A DNA stretch of 64,000 bases from Bremerella alba (GCF_013618625.1 NZ_JABRWO010000012.1:1-64000); one strand, 5' to 3'; shown: positions 34,592-43,626, counted from the first letter of the stretch. Numbers and translations are program-made. Notes: generated by a model not told the origin, from the letters alone.

Positions 34592-36427
34592 ATGCATTTG
34601 CTGTTCGACATTCTGTACGCCGCCCACGCCGGCGGCACGCACCACAAGTTGGCAATGGATGCGCTGAATTATCTCCCGGCCGAGAACAGCGAGCGTCGAC
34701 GCAATATCTTCCTGAAGCACTACGAGCCGTACCTACGCGGCTCGAAGGATCCCGATAAGAAGTTCAGAGACTTTCGCAATCACGTCCTGCATCCTTCGCA
34801 GAACTTCTGGGGTGGAGCCGATAAAACGGCCAGAAAGTGGTACGACCTACTGGTCGAAGCGATCCGAGCGGAGAAGTGGCAAGAGGTCGCCTACAACGCC
34901 GGCGTGCTGAGCCACTACTACACCGACCCGCTAATGCCCTTTCACACCGGAAGTTCCGAGGCAGAAAACAACATCCATCGCGCGGGCGAATGGAGTATCA
35001 GTTGTTCGTACGATCGTCTGCGAGCAACGGCCGAACTTCGCGGGCTGCCGTCGGTGCGAATGTCCAGCGGCCAGGACTGGCTTGAACAAATGGTACGCGA
35101 CGGAGCCACTAAGTCGCACGCCCATTACCAGACATTGATCGACCACTACAATTTCAAGCTGGGTCGCCGCAATCCGCCGCGAGGGCTCGACGTCGCTTGC
35201 CGTGACGTCGCGTCGGAAATGATCGGTCACGCAATCGCTGGCTTCGCGAAGATCTTAGGTCGCGCGTTCGATGAAGCGGCTCACGAACCTCCTTACGTGC
35301 TTTTGGTCGTCGAGACCGTTTTCGCAACACTGGGAATGCCAGTGCAGTGGGTCACTCAGCGGATGGAAAACGCCGAGCAAGCAGAGCTTGTGCGACAGAT
35401 GTTTCGCGAGTATCAGAAGACAGGCAAAGTCGAACGCAATCTTCCGGAAGACGTGCGTGTCGTTCGAGACGAGTTGGCAGCCGACATGAATCCAGGTAAG
35501 CCTCAGGAAGGTGATCGTCCTCTATACGAGGTGCCAGAACTTCCGGAGGTGAATCTCTCGAGCCTAAAGCTAACCAGCACCCAGAAGACAACCACCATCA
35601 AGCCGGAGCCGATTCGCCCGATTGAAAAGGAAAAGCCCAAGCCGCGTGTTTCAATTCCGATTCCTTCCTATGACCAGGATGACCAAGAGAAACCGAAGCC
35701 CATCGCCGAGAAGTCGCAGCCAGCCGAACAATTCCAACCCATCAAAGGCGTGACCATTCGCCCCAAGGCTTCTGAAACGGAGGTCGGCGACGAAGAAGAT
35801 GCCCCTTCGTTCAAGCCCGATAAGCTGACACACCCGACTCCTCAAGCGAGCGCATCCGAGATCGAATTTCCTCCATCGATTGCGATGCCCTCGAAGGCAC
35901 AAGTGGAGTCGAAAGTTGAGAATGGGCCTGCCGAAGAATCGCCTCGAGAGCGAGCGATCCAAGAGAAGAAGCCTGTTGAAGACAGTCCGCTGAAGTTCTA
36001 TCTGAACTGGGAAGACCCGGTCGTCGATGCGCCCTCGATCGGTAATAAAACGGCCAAGCGTCTCGGCGGAGTCGGCATCAAGACGGTCGCCCAACTGATA
36101 TCGGCCGACCCCAACACAGAGGCCCCGAAGCTCAAGGCCAAACATATCACCCCGAAGTTGTTCGCCGAATGGCAAGCTCAGGCGGTACTGGCTTATCGCA
36201 TTCCCATGCTTCGAGGGCACGATGCCCAGCTACTGACCGCATGTGGCTTTGCAACGCCTGAGGATGTGGCGAAAGCATCCGCGAAAGATGTTCATGCGGA
36301 AGTCACAGAGTTCGCGGAGACCTCGAATGGCCAGCGGATCATCCGCAGCAGTGCCCCGCCAGATTTGGCCGAGGTGACCAATTGGATTGCTTGGGCCCGC
36401 CAAGCGCGACGTTCCCAGGCCGCGTAG
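34592..36427 (+). CDS. Zinc phospholipase-C-like domain fused to DUF4332
   Basis: A 611-residue protein with AAGGA 8-10 bases before the ATG. Residues 1-250 have the zinc-dependent phospholipase C/S1-P1 nuclease pattern: HHKLAMDAL (17-25) and NAGVLSHYYTDPLMPFHTG (about 103-121) place the His and Asp ligands. There is no signal peptide, unlike secreted relatives. A long Lys/Glu/Pro linker (about 300-465) follows. The C-terminus (about 470-605) reads VVDAPSIGNKTAKRLGGVGI followed by further turns, the helix-hairpin-helix-like DUF4332, possibly DNA- or protein-binding. Function unknown. It sits 125 bases after the sulfotransferase. Confidence 0.78.
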   Translation: MHLLFDILYAAHAGGTHHKLAMDALNYLPAENSERRRNIFLKHYEPYLRGSKDPDKKFRDFRNHVLHPSQNFWGGADKTARKWYDLLVEAIRAEKWQEVAYNAGVLSHYYTDPLMPFHTGSSEAENNIHRAGEWSISCSYDRLRATAELRGLPSVRMSSGQDWLEQMVRDGATKSHAHYQTLIDHYNFKLGRRNPPRGLDVACRDVASEMIGHAIAGFAKILGRAFDEAAHEPPYVLLVVETVFATLGMPVQWVTQRMENAEQAELVRQMFREYQKTGKVERNLPEDVRVVRDELAADMNPGKPQEGDRPLYEVPELPEVNLSSLKLTSTQKTTTIKPEPIRPIEKEKPKPRVSIPIPSYDQDDQEKPKPIAEKSQPAEQFQPIKGVTIRPKASETEVGDEEDAPSFKPDKLTHPTPQASASEIEFPPSIAMPSKAQVESKVENGPAEESPRERAIQEKKPVEDSPLKFYLNWEDPVVDAPSIGNKTAKRLGGVGIKTVAQLISADPNTEAPKLKAKHITPKLFAEWQAQAVLAYRIPMLRGHDAQLLTACGFATPEDVAKASAKDVHAEVTEFAETSNGQRIIRSSAPPDLAEVTNWIAWARQARRSQAA

Positions 36428-36446
36428 GGACGTCGGTACAACAAGC

Positions 36447-37556
36447 TTACGCTGCCCTGCCCCGCTCGCGGTCGGCGTTCTCCAAGTCGGCCATCGTCGG
36501 CATTTGCTTGCCTTGCAGTTCGTAAACGTAGCGCAAGACTTCAGCAACTGCCGCATACCGATCGGCCGGCACCGGGTAGCCTATCTCGGCTTCCTTATAG
36601 AGTGCACGCGCCAGCTCTTTGCGTTCGACCACGGGGATATGGTTTTCCAAGGCCAGTCGTCGAATTCTTTGCGCGACGGTGCCTGCTCCCTTGGCTACTA
36701 CCACCGGGGCCGACATCTCGTAGGGATCGTATTTCAACGCAATCGCCAGTTCGGTCGGGTTAGTCACGACGACATCAGCCGTGGGTACATCGGTCGACAT
36801 GCGGTTCATTGCCAGTTGCCGTGCCACCTGGCGACGTTTGGCCACAATCTGCGGGTCACCCTGCATCGTCTTGATTTCTTCGCGAACCTCTTCCTTGGTC
36901 ATCATCATATCTTGCTCGGCCTTCCATACCTGGTAGGCGTAGTCGAGTATGGCCAGAATGACCAGCGCAGCGGCGATCTTCATCGAGGTCCACAGCGACG
37001 TATCGAGCAGGTACCGGGCCACCTCCATGGTGCTCATTGCCGAAAGTCCGAGAATGGTCTCCATCTCAAACCAAAGTGTCACGCCAGCGACGACTGAGAT
37101 GATAATGACTTTGCCGATGCCAAAAATCAGCTTCATAAAGTTCGTCAGCGAGAACATCCGCTGAATGCCGGACGCCGGATTCACGCGATTCCAATCGAAG
37201 CCCAGCTTATCTGGCAGGAACATCACGCCAGACTGCATCAAGTTGATTGCGACGGCCGCGAGAAACAGGACCGCCAAGATCGGTAGCATGACCATGGCCA
37301 ATCGCCAAAAGGCGGTGGCCGTATGATTGGTGGCCCACATGTCGGTGGGATTAAGCGGTGGAACCGTACCGAGTTCGTCGCGGGTCAATTGCCCCAGAAA
37401 GTCGATCAGGTCACGACCGAAGAACATGAGCGCACTCAGCGCAGCGGCCAGCATAACGGCCGACACCAAGTCTTGGCTCTTGGGAACCTGACCCTTCTCG
37501 CGCGCTTGCTCGCGGCGATGCTGGGATGCTTCTTCTGTTTTTTCTTGATCGGCCAT
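36447..37556 (-). CDS. flhB: Flagellar export protein FlhB
   Basis: A 369-residue inner-membrane switch protein of the export gate. The N-terminus MADQEKTEEASQHRREQARE and four membrane helices (to about 210) are typical. The autocleavage motif NPTH appears as NPTE (near residue 267, VVVTNPTELAIALKYD); the Asn-Pro pair that is cut is kept, but His becomes Glu. The C-domain GAGTVAQRIRRLALEN and PVVERKELARALYKEAEIG are standard. It is last in the fliO-P-Q-R-flhB run, 3 bases after fliR. Confidence 0.96.
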   Translation of the reverse strand: MADQEKTEEASQHRREQAREKGQVPKSQDLVSAVMLAAALSALMFFGRDLIDFLGQLTRDELGTVPPLNPTDMWATNHTATAFWRLAMVMLPILAVLFLAAVAINLMQSGVMFLPDKLGFDWNRVNPASGIQRMFSLTNFMKLIFGIGKVIIISVVAGVTLWFEMETILGLSAMSTMEVARYLLDTSLWTSMKIAAALVILAILDYAYQVWKAEQDMMMTKEEVREEIKTMQGDPQIVAKRRQVARQLAMNRMSTDVPTADVVVTNPTELAIALKYDPYEMSAPVVVAKGAGTVAQRIRRLALENHIPVVERKELARALYKEAEIGYPVPADRYAAVAEVLRYVYELQGKQMPTMADLENADRERGRAA

Positions 37557-37559
37557 CGT

Positions 37560-38363
37560 CTAGTTCTGGGCAGTTTCGACCGTCCGATGAAACATGGATC
37601 GAATGTTATCGACGGTCGGTTCGACCGAACCTTGAAAAATCCACACCACGCTACCAATGGTCAACATGACAAAGGCCATCAACAGCATCGTGTTCATGCT
37701 GAAACCAATGGCCATTAAGTTCAACTGAGGTAGCGTCCGACTGATCACACCCATCACAAGCACACCGACCAATAATGCGACGGTCCCAGGGGCGGCGGCC
37801 TGAACGCCTAAGATCAGCGAGTTTGCCAATGTCTCACGAATTACATGCACTATTTGTACGTCGATTGCAGCCACCCCAGGAGGTATCTCCGCAAAGGTAT
37901 GCAGCAGCGCCGACATTAAGAAGCGATGCCCCCCAATGACCAGAAACACGGCCAGTACCACAAGATCGAAGACGATCGCCAGCATGGGGACATTGTCGTC
38001 GAAGGCTGGGTTGAAGACGTCCGCAATCGAGAGACCGCCAATCTGACCAAGGAGTTGCCCGGTCATTTGCACACCCGCAAACAAGATTTTAATCCCCAGC
38101 CCAAGCGAAAGACCGATGATTAATTCAGCCCCCATCATAATCAGCAAGTTCGCTGCGTTGCCCGGCTCAGGAAAATCGTAGTCCCAAAATACAGGGGTCA
38201 GCATCAACGAAATGGCGACAGCCAGAAAAGATTTAACTTGGATCGGGGCATAGTTCGCTCCTAGCACAGGAGCCGTAGCCACGAGCCCGCCGATTCGCGT
38301 AACGATCGCCGCGAAGATCAGCAGTTGCTCAAGGTTCGGTTCCAAATACCGAAGCAGTTCCAT
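37560..38363 (-). CDS. fliR: Flagellar export protein FliR
   Basis: A 267-residue inner-membrane export gate subunit. The ATG at 38363 (MELLRYLEPNLEQLL) is used because AAGGA lies upstream and longer in-frame readings run through fliQ. FliR features are ANYAPIQVKSFLAVAISLML, GLSLGLGIKILFAGVQMTGQ, GQIGGLSIADVFNP and LPQLNLMAIGFSMNTMLL, with about six membrane helices. It assembles with FliP and FliQ into the helical export channel. The gene overlaps none of its neighbours (23 bases after fliQ, 3 before flhB). Confidence 0.96.
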   Translation of the reverse strand: MELLRYLEPNLEQLLIFAAIVTRIGGLVATAPVLGANYAPIQVKSFLAVAISLMLTPVFWDYDFPEPGNAANLLIMMGAELIIGLSLGLGIKILFAGVQMTGQLLGQIGGLSIADVFNPAFDDNVPMLAIVFDLVVLAVFLVIGGHRFLMSALLHTFAEIPPGVAAIDVQIVHVIRETLANSLILGVQAAAPGTVALLVGVLVMGVISRTLPQLNLMAIGFSMNTMLLMAFVMLTIGSVVWIFQGSVEPTVDNIRSMFHRTVETAQN

Positions 38364-38386
38364 TAGGGGCGTTCCTTGGCTCGTGT

Positions 38387-38662
38387 TTAACCACCAGCGA
38401 TTCGGTCGGGAATGTTGCTGAACAACTCGACCGTGTACCCGGCCAGCTTCTGAAAGATCCACGGCAGCGTAAACGCCAACGCGATGGCCATCGCCAAGAT
38501 CTTCGGAACGAACGAGACCGTTTGATCCTGGACCTGCGTTAAAGCCTGCAGAAAGCCAACCAAGAGCCCCACTACCATACCGACCACAAGCACTGGGGCA
38601 CCAATGATCAGGCACATCATCATGGCCTGTCTCGTAAGATCAACTGTCGTTTGAGCATTCAT
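38387..38662 (-). CDS. fliQ: Flagellar export protein FliQ
   Basis: A 91-residue protein with two membrane helices, part of the FliPQR export pore (four copies per pore in known systems). Family blocks are ALTQVQDQTVSFVPKILAMA and the first helix ending PVLVVGMVVGLLVGFLQ. Its length is normal. It lies 15 bases after fliP and 23 bases before fliR. Confidence 0.96.
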   Translation of the reverse strand: MNAQTTVDLTRQAMMMCLIIGAPVLVVGMVVGLLVGFLQALTQVQDQTVSFVPKILAMAIALAFTLPWIFQKLAGYTVELFSNIPDRIAGG

Positions 38663-38677
38663 TGACGATGCCTAAGG

Positions 38678-39604
38678 CTAAAGAGTGGGAGCGAAACTTT
38701 GCATCAACATGCCGACGATTAACGTCCAACCATCGACCAAGACGAAGAGCAAAATCTTAAACGGCAGCGATATCATCACCGGCGGCAGCATCATCATGCC
38801 CATCGAAATCGTCACGCTGGCAATCACGATGTCTAGAATTAGAAACGGAAGATAAATTTGGAAACCAATTAAGAAAGCCGTTTTCAATTCGCTGAGCATA
38901 AAAGCAGGGACAAGGGCCTGCAGAGGTACGTCGTCGTACGACTGGGGTTCGCCAATTTCTTCTCGCGTCTTTTTGGGCAGGAACTCGTAGAACATCCAAA
39001 CATCGTCGCTATTGCCAGCGATATCGATCTGCTTGGCCATGAACTGCCGAATCGGTTTGACGCCCCGTTCCCACGCTTCGTCTGGTCCGGTAACCCCGGT
39101 AATTGGATCTTCCTCGGCAAACAGCTTGAACTGTTGTCCCGTTTCGGGATTCACTTCCTGACGCGTGTAAGGCCCGATACTCTCTTCGTATACCTCTTGC
39201 CAGTAAGGGTGCATCACCATGAACGTCATAAACATCGCCAAGGCCGTGATTACCTGACTGGGCGGAAGCTGCTGCGTACCGATGGCTTGTCGTAAAAGAC
39301 CAAGCACGATGGTGATGCGAATGAAACTGGTGGTCATAATCAACAGCGCTGGAGCCAGGCTGATGACCGTCAGCAGCACCATGATCTGGATGGTACTGGA
39401 AAGCCCCTGCGGACTGGTCCAATGCTCTGGACCGGCTTTGACGAAGTCGCTCAGGTCTTCCATTTCATTCTGGATCGGTCGATCGAGCGACGACTCGATC
39501 AACGTTTCCGGGATAGAAGTTGACTGCTGCGCAATCGCCAACTGTGGCTGAAGTGCGGCTGCCAGGGCAATCAGAATCCAAGCAATGTTTCGCAGTATAT
39601 GCAT
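38678..39604 (-). CDS. fliP: Flagellar export protein FliP
   Basis: A 308-residue core subunit of the export pore. Residues 1-25 form a cleavable signal, as in other FliP. The family helix pair is IQIMVLLTVISLAPALLIMT, then TSFIRITIVLGLLRQAIGTQ, with PPSQVITALAMFMTFMVM. The C-terminal end has LPFLILDIVIASVTISMGMM and FVLVDGWTLIVGMLMQSF. The periplasmic loop (about 135-190) is longer than usual. It starts 2 bases after the fliO stop, indicating coupled translation. Confidence 0.97.
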   Translation of the reverse strand: MHILRNIAWILIALAAALQPQLAIAQQSTSIPETLIESSLDRPIQNEMEDLSDFVKAGPEHWTSPQGLSSTIQIMVLLTVISLAPALLIMTTSFIRITIVLGLLRQAIGTQQLPPSQVITALAMFMTFMVMHPYWQEVYEESIGPYTRQEVNPETGQQFKLFAEEDPITGVTGPDEAWERGVKPIRQFMAKQIDIAGNSDDVWMFYEFLPKKTREEIGEPQSYDDVPLQALVPAFMLSELKTAFLIGFQIYLPFLILDIVIASVTISMGMMMLPPVMISLPFKILLFVLVDGWTLIVGMLMQSFAPTL

Positions 39605-39606
39605 GC

Positions 39607-40308
39607 CTAAGCCTCCAGAAAACCGCGTGCTGGCTGGTGCCCCATTTGGCTCAGCACATCTTGAAACGTGGCCTTCATACTGCCTGGCGAATCTTGCCGA
39701 ACGATAGCCAACAAACGTTCCACTTCGCCTGGTTCAGTGATCTCAGTCAGCGTTTCGACGCCGTTAGGAGTGACGCACAAGAGAAGCAGCTTGTGCCCGA
39801 CACGAACCAGTTCCAGTTGCTGTTTGCCACTGAGTTGACTCTTTCCGAGAACTTGGATGATCTCTTTTGATAGGCGGCTACCGCCCGGTTTCATATTCTT
39901 CTTGCCGACCCACGCAAAGATCAGGAATAAACCGACCACCACCAGCAAGCTCGCGGCGATGCTGGCGGTTTGATTGCTTTGAAAGTTAAAGACCGGCATA
40001 GAGACGCCGGTGTCCTTGGCCTTGCTGGGTGGCGGAAGACGCAGCGGCTCGACGGCTGCCGCAGGCTGAGCGACTGCCGGAATAGGGGCGTTGTGGCCAG
40101 CGTCAGGAACGGCTTCTACGTGCAGCGCTTGCGCCAACGGTGGAAAGGCCGGCGGAGCTTCGTTTCGGATCTGCAGCGGTTGGTTAGGCGGTACTTGCGA
40201 ACCAGGGTAGTCGTTGGCTGTCGCAGCCGGTGCCCCAGCGAACCATGTCAGCGCCAACACGCACGTAGCAAGGATTCCGTTCCGCATGAAAGTCTTCCTG
40301 ATTTTCAC
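39607..40308 (-). CDS. fliO: Flagellar assembly protein FliO
   Basis: A 233-residue protein that helps FliP assemble. The signal peptide (ALTWFAGAPAATA), a Pro-rich periplasmic part and one membrane helix (IAASLLVVVGLFLIFAWVG, about 118-136) lead to the cytoplasmic FliO domain. There SKEIIQVLGKSQLSGKQQLE and VRVGHKLLLLCVT are the family pattern. It is longer than most FliO. Its place between fliN and fliP confirms the name. Confidence 0.88.
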   Translation of the reverse strand: MKIRKTFMRNGILATCVLALTWFAGAPAATANDYPGSQVPPNQPLQIRNEAPPAFPPLAQALHVEAVPDAGHNAPIPAVAQPAAAVEPLRLPPPSKAKDTGVSMPVFNFQSNQTASIAASLLVVVGLFLIFAWVGKKNMKPGGSRLSKEIIQVLGKSQLSGKQQLELVRVGHKLLLLCVTPNGVETLTEITEPGEVERLLAIVRQDSPGSMKATFQDVLSQMGHQPARGFLEA

Positions 40309-40475
40309 TCAAGTCGCGATAGCGACTGGTCGAAAAAGATAGTAGGGAATTAGCTTCCTGCCGCATCCCATCTCCCACACACAATAGCGGGTGTGGCATC
40401 TTAGAAACTGATCCGTCTCGGCTCAATACGAATCCGGCGAAACGTCGGGCAATCTGTGCTAGCAGCCGCGTTTGT

Positions 40476-41111
40476 CTAGACGACCGAGTCACCCACAATC
40501 AACTCGGTAATACGCACGCAAAAGTTGTCGTTGAGGATGAGAACCTCCCCGCGTGCAATCAATCGACCGTTGACGAAGATATCGACCGGATCGCCTGCCA
40601 GCTTGTCCAACGGCACAACCGAGCCCTTTTGCATTTGCAGGACTTCTTCCAGATGCATGTCCGCGTTTCCGAGCTCGATCTTAACTTCGAGTTCAACGTC
40701 GCGAACCAGGTCGATCGTTGTCTTATCGGTACTCGCTGGGGAACCACCAAAGTCGCGAAGCGTGAAGGGAGAGATGCCTTCGGGCATGTTTTCGTTCGGC
40801 GAATTCAACGAGGCGATCGCGGCTTCAGCTTGATTGAGGAGGTACTCCATATCGGAAGCACCTTGGCTGGATCCTGAGTGAGCACCTTGCGGCGGTTGCG
40901 TCGCGGCGGCTGTGGCGGCAGGCTGTTGCTGACTAGGTTGGGAACTCGCGGCAGATCCAGGATTTTGAAACAACGCTTCAATATCGTTCTGGTCGAGAGC
41001 CTCGAGATCTTCTTCTTTCTTGGGGGCAGGACCGCTAGCACTCATGTCGCCCGACTGGGCTTTCCGGAGCAGCTCTTCGATCTCGTCCTGTCCCATTTGA
41101 TCGTCAGTCAT
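40476..41111 (-). CDS. fliN: Flagellar switch protein FliN with FliM-like N-terminal motifs
   Basis: A 211-residue C-ring protein (ATG at 41111). The C-terminal SpoA domain (about 130-211) is typical FliN: VELEVKIELGNADMHLEEVL, then GSVVPLDKLAGDPVDIFVNG. The N-terminus is special. MGQDEIEELL (6-15) and LDQNDIEALF (39-48) both resemble the SQxEIDALL peptide with which FliM or FliY binds phospho-CheY. A Gln/Ala-rich linker follows. No fliM is found in its usual place between fliL and fliN. The protein is therefore FliY-like in its front part and may take the CheY signal itself. It lies 33 bases after fliL. Confidence 0.9.
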   Translation of the reverse strand: MTDDQMGQDEIEELLRKAQSGDMSASGPAPKKEEDLEALDQNDIEALFQNPGSAASSQPSQQQPAATAAATQPPQGAHSGSSQGASDMEYLLNQAEAAIASLNSPNENMPEGISPFTLRDFGGSPASTDKTTIDLVRDVELEVKIELGNADMHLEEVLQMQKGSVVPLDKLAGDPVDIFVNGRLIARGEVLILNDNFCVRITELIVGDSVV

Positions 41112-41144
41112 CGGATTCCATTCCAGATGAAGAGGTCGTCGCAA

Positions 41145-41705
41145 TTATTGTTCGACGAATGAAAACTCGCTAAACACGATGGAATGCACCATCGGCTTGC
41201 CCAAGATGTTGTTGGTTTTCTCTAAAATCTTACGCTTGAGCAACCCCAAACTGGGATCGGTAAGCTCGCCTTCGTCGCTGCTGCGGACAGTTACAATCAC
41301 TTGTTCGCGAAAACGATTCTCGTTCTTTTCCATCGAAGACGAGAAGTTGGCCTCGTCACTAGCTCGAATTGTGGCGAACAGATGGAAGTCGATCCGCATG
41401 GTCGATTCGCTTAGAGGACGATAGGCGGTAATGCCAAAGGGTTTGCCTAGATCGATCTCGACGGTCTCTTCATCGACGGACAACGGTTCTAGCTCTTGAG
41501 TCGCTGTTGTGCCGTTAGTCTCATCCTCTTGGGCCTGTATTTCCGCGGCCCGAATCACATCCTGCGGGCTGGGAATAATTAGGTAGGCAACCACGCATTC
41601 CAAAAGAACCAAGACTAGAATCCCTCCCAGAATTTGCATTTTCGCTTTCATGGGTGGTCCTTTTACTACGTCGGGCGATGCGGTACTGGTTGCTGAATCG
41701 GCCAT
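41145..41705 (-). CDS. fliL: Flagellar basal-body protein FliL
   Basis: A 186-residue inner-membrane protein with one helix (MQILGGILVLVLLECVVAYL, about 23-42) and a periplasmic domain, found around the stator in other bacteria. The C-terminus VHSIVFSEFSFVEQ matches FliL's VYFTEFVIQ-type end. The middle SMEKNENRFREQVIVTVRSS is the family core. It follows motB at 73 bases and precedes fliN. Confidence 0.85.
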   Translation of the reverse strand: MADSATSTASPDVVKGPPMKAKMQILGGILVLVLLECVVAYLIIPSPQDVIRAAEIQAQEDETNGTTATQELEPLSVDEETVEIDLGKPFGITAYRPLSESTMRIDFHLFATIRASDEANFSSSMEKNENRFREQVIVTVRSSDEGELTDPSLGLLKRKILEKTNNILGKPMVHSIVFSEFSFVEQ

Positions 41706-41778
41706 GGGAAACTGCTTCTTGCTAGATTATCTAGAGCATGCTACTGCACAAACGTAGCATGCAATAGCGCGCACGCAG

Positions 41779-42546
41779 CTAGTTTCCTGGCGCCTCAATC
41801 GGCGGGGCACGTCGATTGGCTTGTTCCTGAGCCGTACCGACCAAGTCGTCTATCACTTCATCCAGCAGAAAGACTTCCACACGAGGATTTTGCTTCAACA
41901 GCAGTGGGTCGGTCCCGATATGAAAGGGCTCGTTTTTCCCTGCAACCGCGACACGAATACGTCGTTCGTCGATGCCTAAGGACACCAGGTATTGCTTAAC
42001 GGCCATACAACGGGCGTAGGCGAGGTCCCAGTGCGTTTTGAAGGGGCTATCTGCTGGAAGCGGTTTCAAAGAGGTATGGCCGCGAATCTCGATCTTCTGC
42101 GGTTTCCCACCAAATTCCAAGCTTTGCGCCTGAAGCGCTGCGATGGCCGTTTCGTCAAGCTTCGCGCTGTCTTCCGGAAAGTAAACAACCGTTCCGACTG
42201 CGGTCTTTGATCCAGGCCGAATAATCCGAACTTGCGGACTATCCCCGACCGGTGCTTTGACTTTGTCACCGCCAGCATGAGTCGAGAATCGCTTGGCTCG
42301 TCCCATCGTTGCCAGCTTGGCCAGATTGGAATTACGTGGCTTAGCGTTCCCAGCGAGCACGCTTTCCATCGAGCTATCGTGACCGAACTGTCGGCGAAAT
42401 GATTCGACGAGTGCCTGGTACTGCTCATCCTTCTTAATTTCGCTCATCGAGACGAGCATAATGAAGAAGGTTAAAAGCAGCGACATCATGTCACCGAAGG
42501 TCACAACCCACTCGGGAATGCCAGGTGCTTCATCATCATCGTCCAT
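41779..42546 (-). CDS. motB: Stator protein MotB
   Basis: A 255-residue stator subunit anchored to peptidoglycan. The single membrane helix carries the proton- or sodium-binding Asp19 in WVVTFGDMMSLLLTFF, and a plug segment follows. The OmpA-like domain has IEIRGHTSLKPL and AYARCMAVKQYLVSLGIDER, then VAGKNEPF. The end is acidic. It lies 12 bases after motA. Confidence 0.95.
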   Translation of the reverse strand: MDDDDEAPGIPEWVVTFGDMMSLLLTFFIMLVSMSEIKKDEQYQALVESFRRQFGHDSSMESVLAGNAKPRNSNLAKLATMGRAKRFSTHAGGDKVKAPVGDSPQVRIIRPGSKTAVGTVVYFPEDSAKLDETAIAALQAQSLEFGGKPQKIEIRGHTSLKPLPADSPFKTHWDLAYARCMAVKQYLVSLGIDERRIRVAVAGKNEPFHIGTDPLLLKQNPRVEVFLLDEVIDDLVGTAQEQANRRAPPIEAPGN

Positions 42547-42558
42547 GGCATGGTTTCC

Positions 42559-43335
42559 TTATTTCTCGGCGTCCATCTTAGCGCGAACCGCCGGTGGCAG
42601 AAACGTGCGCAGCTTTTGTTCGATGACTCGCGGATTCTCGCCTGACTGAATCGCCATAATGCCGCGGATAGCGATTTCCATCCCGAGTAGTTCCTGCTTG
42701 TTCAGGAACCCCAACTTCTCGGAAAATGGCAGAAAAAAGACGTTCGAGACAATGGCTCCATAAAGCGTCGTCAATAATGCCACAGCCATCCCGGAACCAA
42801 TCGAGCTGGGATCGCTCATGTTACCGAGCATGATAATCAGCCCTAGCAGCGTTCCGATCATCCCGTAGGCCGGAGCGAAGCGTCCCATCTGATCGGACAC
42901 CGCCTTGGCATCACGATGCCGCGTTGCCACGGCATCCATTTCGGTTCGCATGATATCTTCAATCGCGTCGGGCCGAGTGCCGTCGACGGCCATTTGAATG
43001 CCGGTGATGATGAACGGATTGTCGATTTCGCTAATGCGACCCTCCAAAGCCAGCAACCCATCGCGACGAGCTGTTTCAGCCAGGCTTACGATTTGCTTGA
43101 TCAACTCGCCGTAGTCAGGTGCCTTATTCAGAAAGATCACCTTGATGGACATGGGCATGCCGAGCATCGACTTCAGCGGGAACGCGATCATGCATGCCGC
43201 AACGGCCCCACCGCAAACCACCAAAAACGATGGCACATCGATGAACGCCATCAGGGAGGAACCTGGTGCGATCAGAATGGCTGTAAGAATCAGTCCGATC
43301 GCAGCCAAAAGTCCGACGACGGATGCGATATCCAT
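42559..43335 (-). CDS. motA: Stator protein MotA
   Basis: A 258-residue subunit with four membrane helices. The cytoplasmic loop keeps the torque charges (LAETARRDGLLALEGRI holds the conserved Arg and Glu). The channel prolines lie in PAYGMIGTLLGLIIML and in the last helices. TLYGAIVSNVFFLPFSEKL is the final family block. It starts 11 bases after flbD and precedes motB. Confidence 0.96.
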   Translation of the reverse strand: MDIASVVGLLAAIGLILTAILIAPGSSLMAFIDVPSFLVVCGGAVAACMIAFPLKSMLGMPMSIKVIFLNKAPDYGELIKQIVSLAETARRDGLLALEGRISEIDNPFIITGIQMAVDGTRPDAIEDIMRTEMDAVATRHRDAKAVSDQMGRFAPAYGMIGTLLGLIIMLGNMSDPSSIGSGMAVALLTTLYGAIVSNVFFLPFSEKLGFLNKQELLGMEIAIRGIMAIQSGENPRVIEQKLRTFLPPAVRAKMDAEK

Positions 43336-43346
43336 GGCGTTTTATT

Positions 43347-43568
43347 CTATTTTTCCCCGGTGTCTGGCCGGGCAAATCCTGGGGGTAACAAATTTTTGCG
43401 CTGGTGGTACTCGATTACGCGATCTACGACAACGTCAGTTTTCTCTTGGACAACAATCCGATCCCCGTTTGTCAGAGTGATGAACGTGTCTGGATTGGCT
43501 TCCACGTACCGAATCAGCTCGGCATTTAAAACGAACGGTTCGCCACCGAGTCGAGTCAACTTGATCAT
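43347..43568 (-). CDS. flbD: Flagellar protein FlbD
   Basis: A 73-residue protein of the FlbD/SwrD group, starting at the ATG at 43568 (GGGAG 9 bases upstream). MIKLTRLGGEPFVLNAELIR and TLTNGDRIVVQEKTDVVV are the family sequence. It is usually found between flgE and motA, as here, and is thought to affect flagellar power or assembly. It is not the Caulobacter transcription factor of the same name. Confidence 0.9.
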   Translation of the reverse strand: MIKLTRLGGEPFVLNAELIRYVEANPDTFITLTNGDRIVVQEKTDVVVDRVIEYHQRKNLLPPGFARPDTGEK

Positions 43569-43597
43569 CCTGGCCGCTCCCATTCGAAGCACGGAAT

Positions 43598-43626
43598 GCC
43601 TAGTACGCTCGCTGAGCGCACTAGGC
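43598..43626 (-). other. Nested hairpin between flgE and flbD
   Basis: GCCTAGT (43598-43604) pairs with ACTAGGC (43620-43626), and CGCTC/GAGCG (43606-43610 with 43614-43618) forms an inner stem. It lies in the 99-base gap of the operon and lacks a T-run. It may be an RNA processing or stabilising structure that changes the ratio of hook to stator mRNA. Confidence 0.4.

Noticed and set aside
38364-38615. Longer N-terminus of fliR
   Set aside because: The upstream codons run through fliQ; the FliR domain begins at the ATG at 38363 with a ribosome-binding site.
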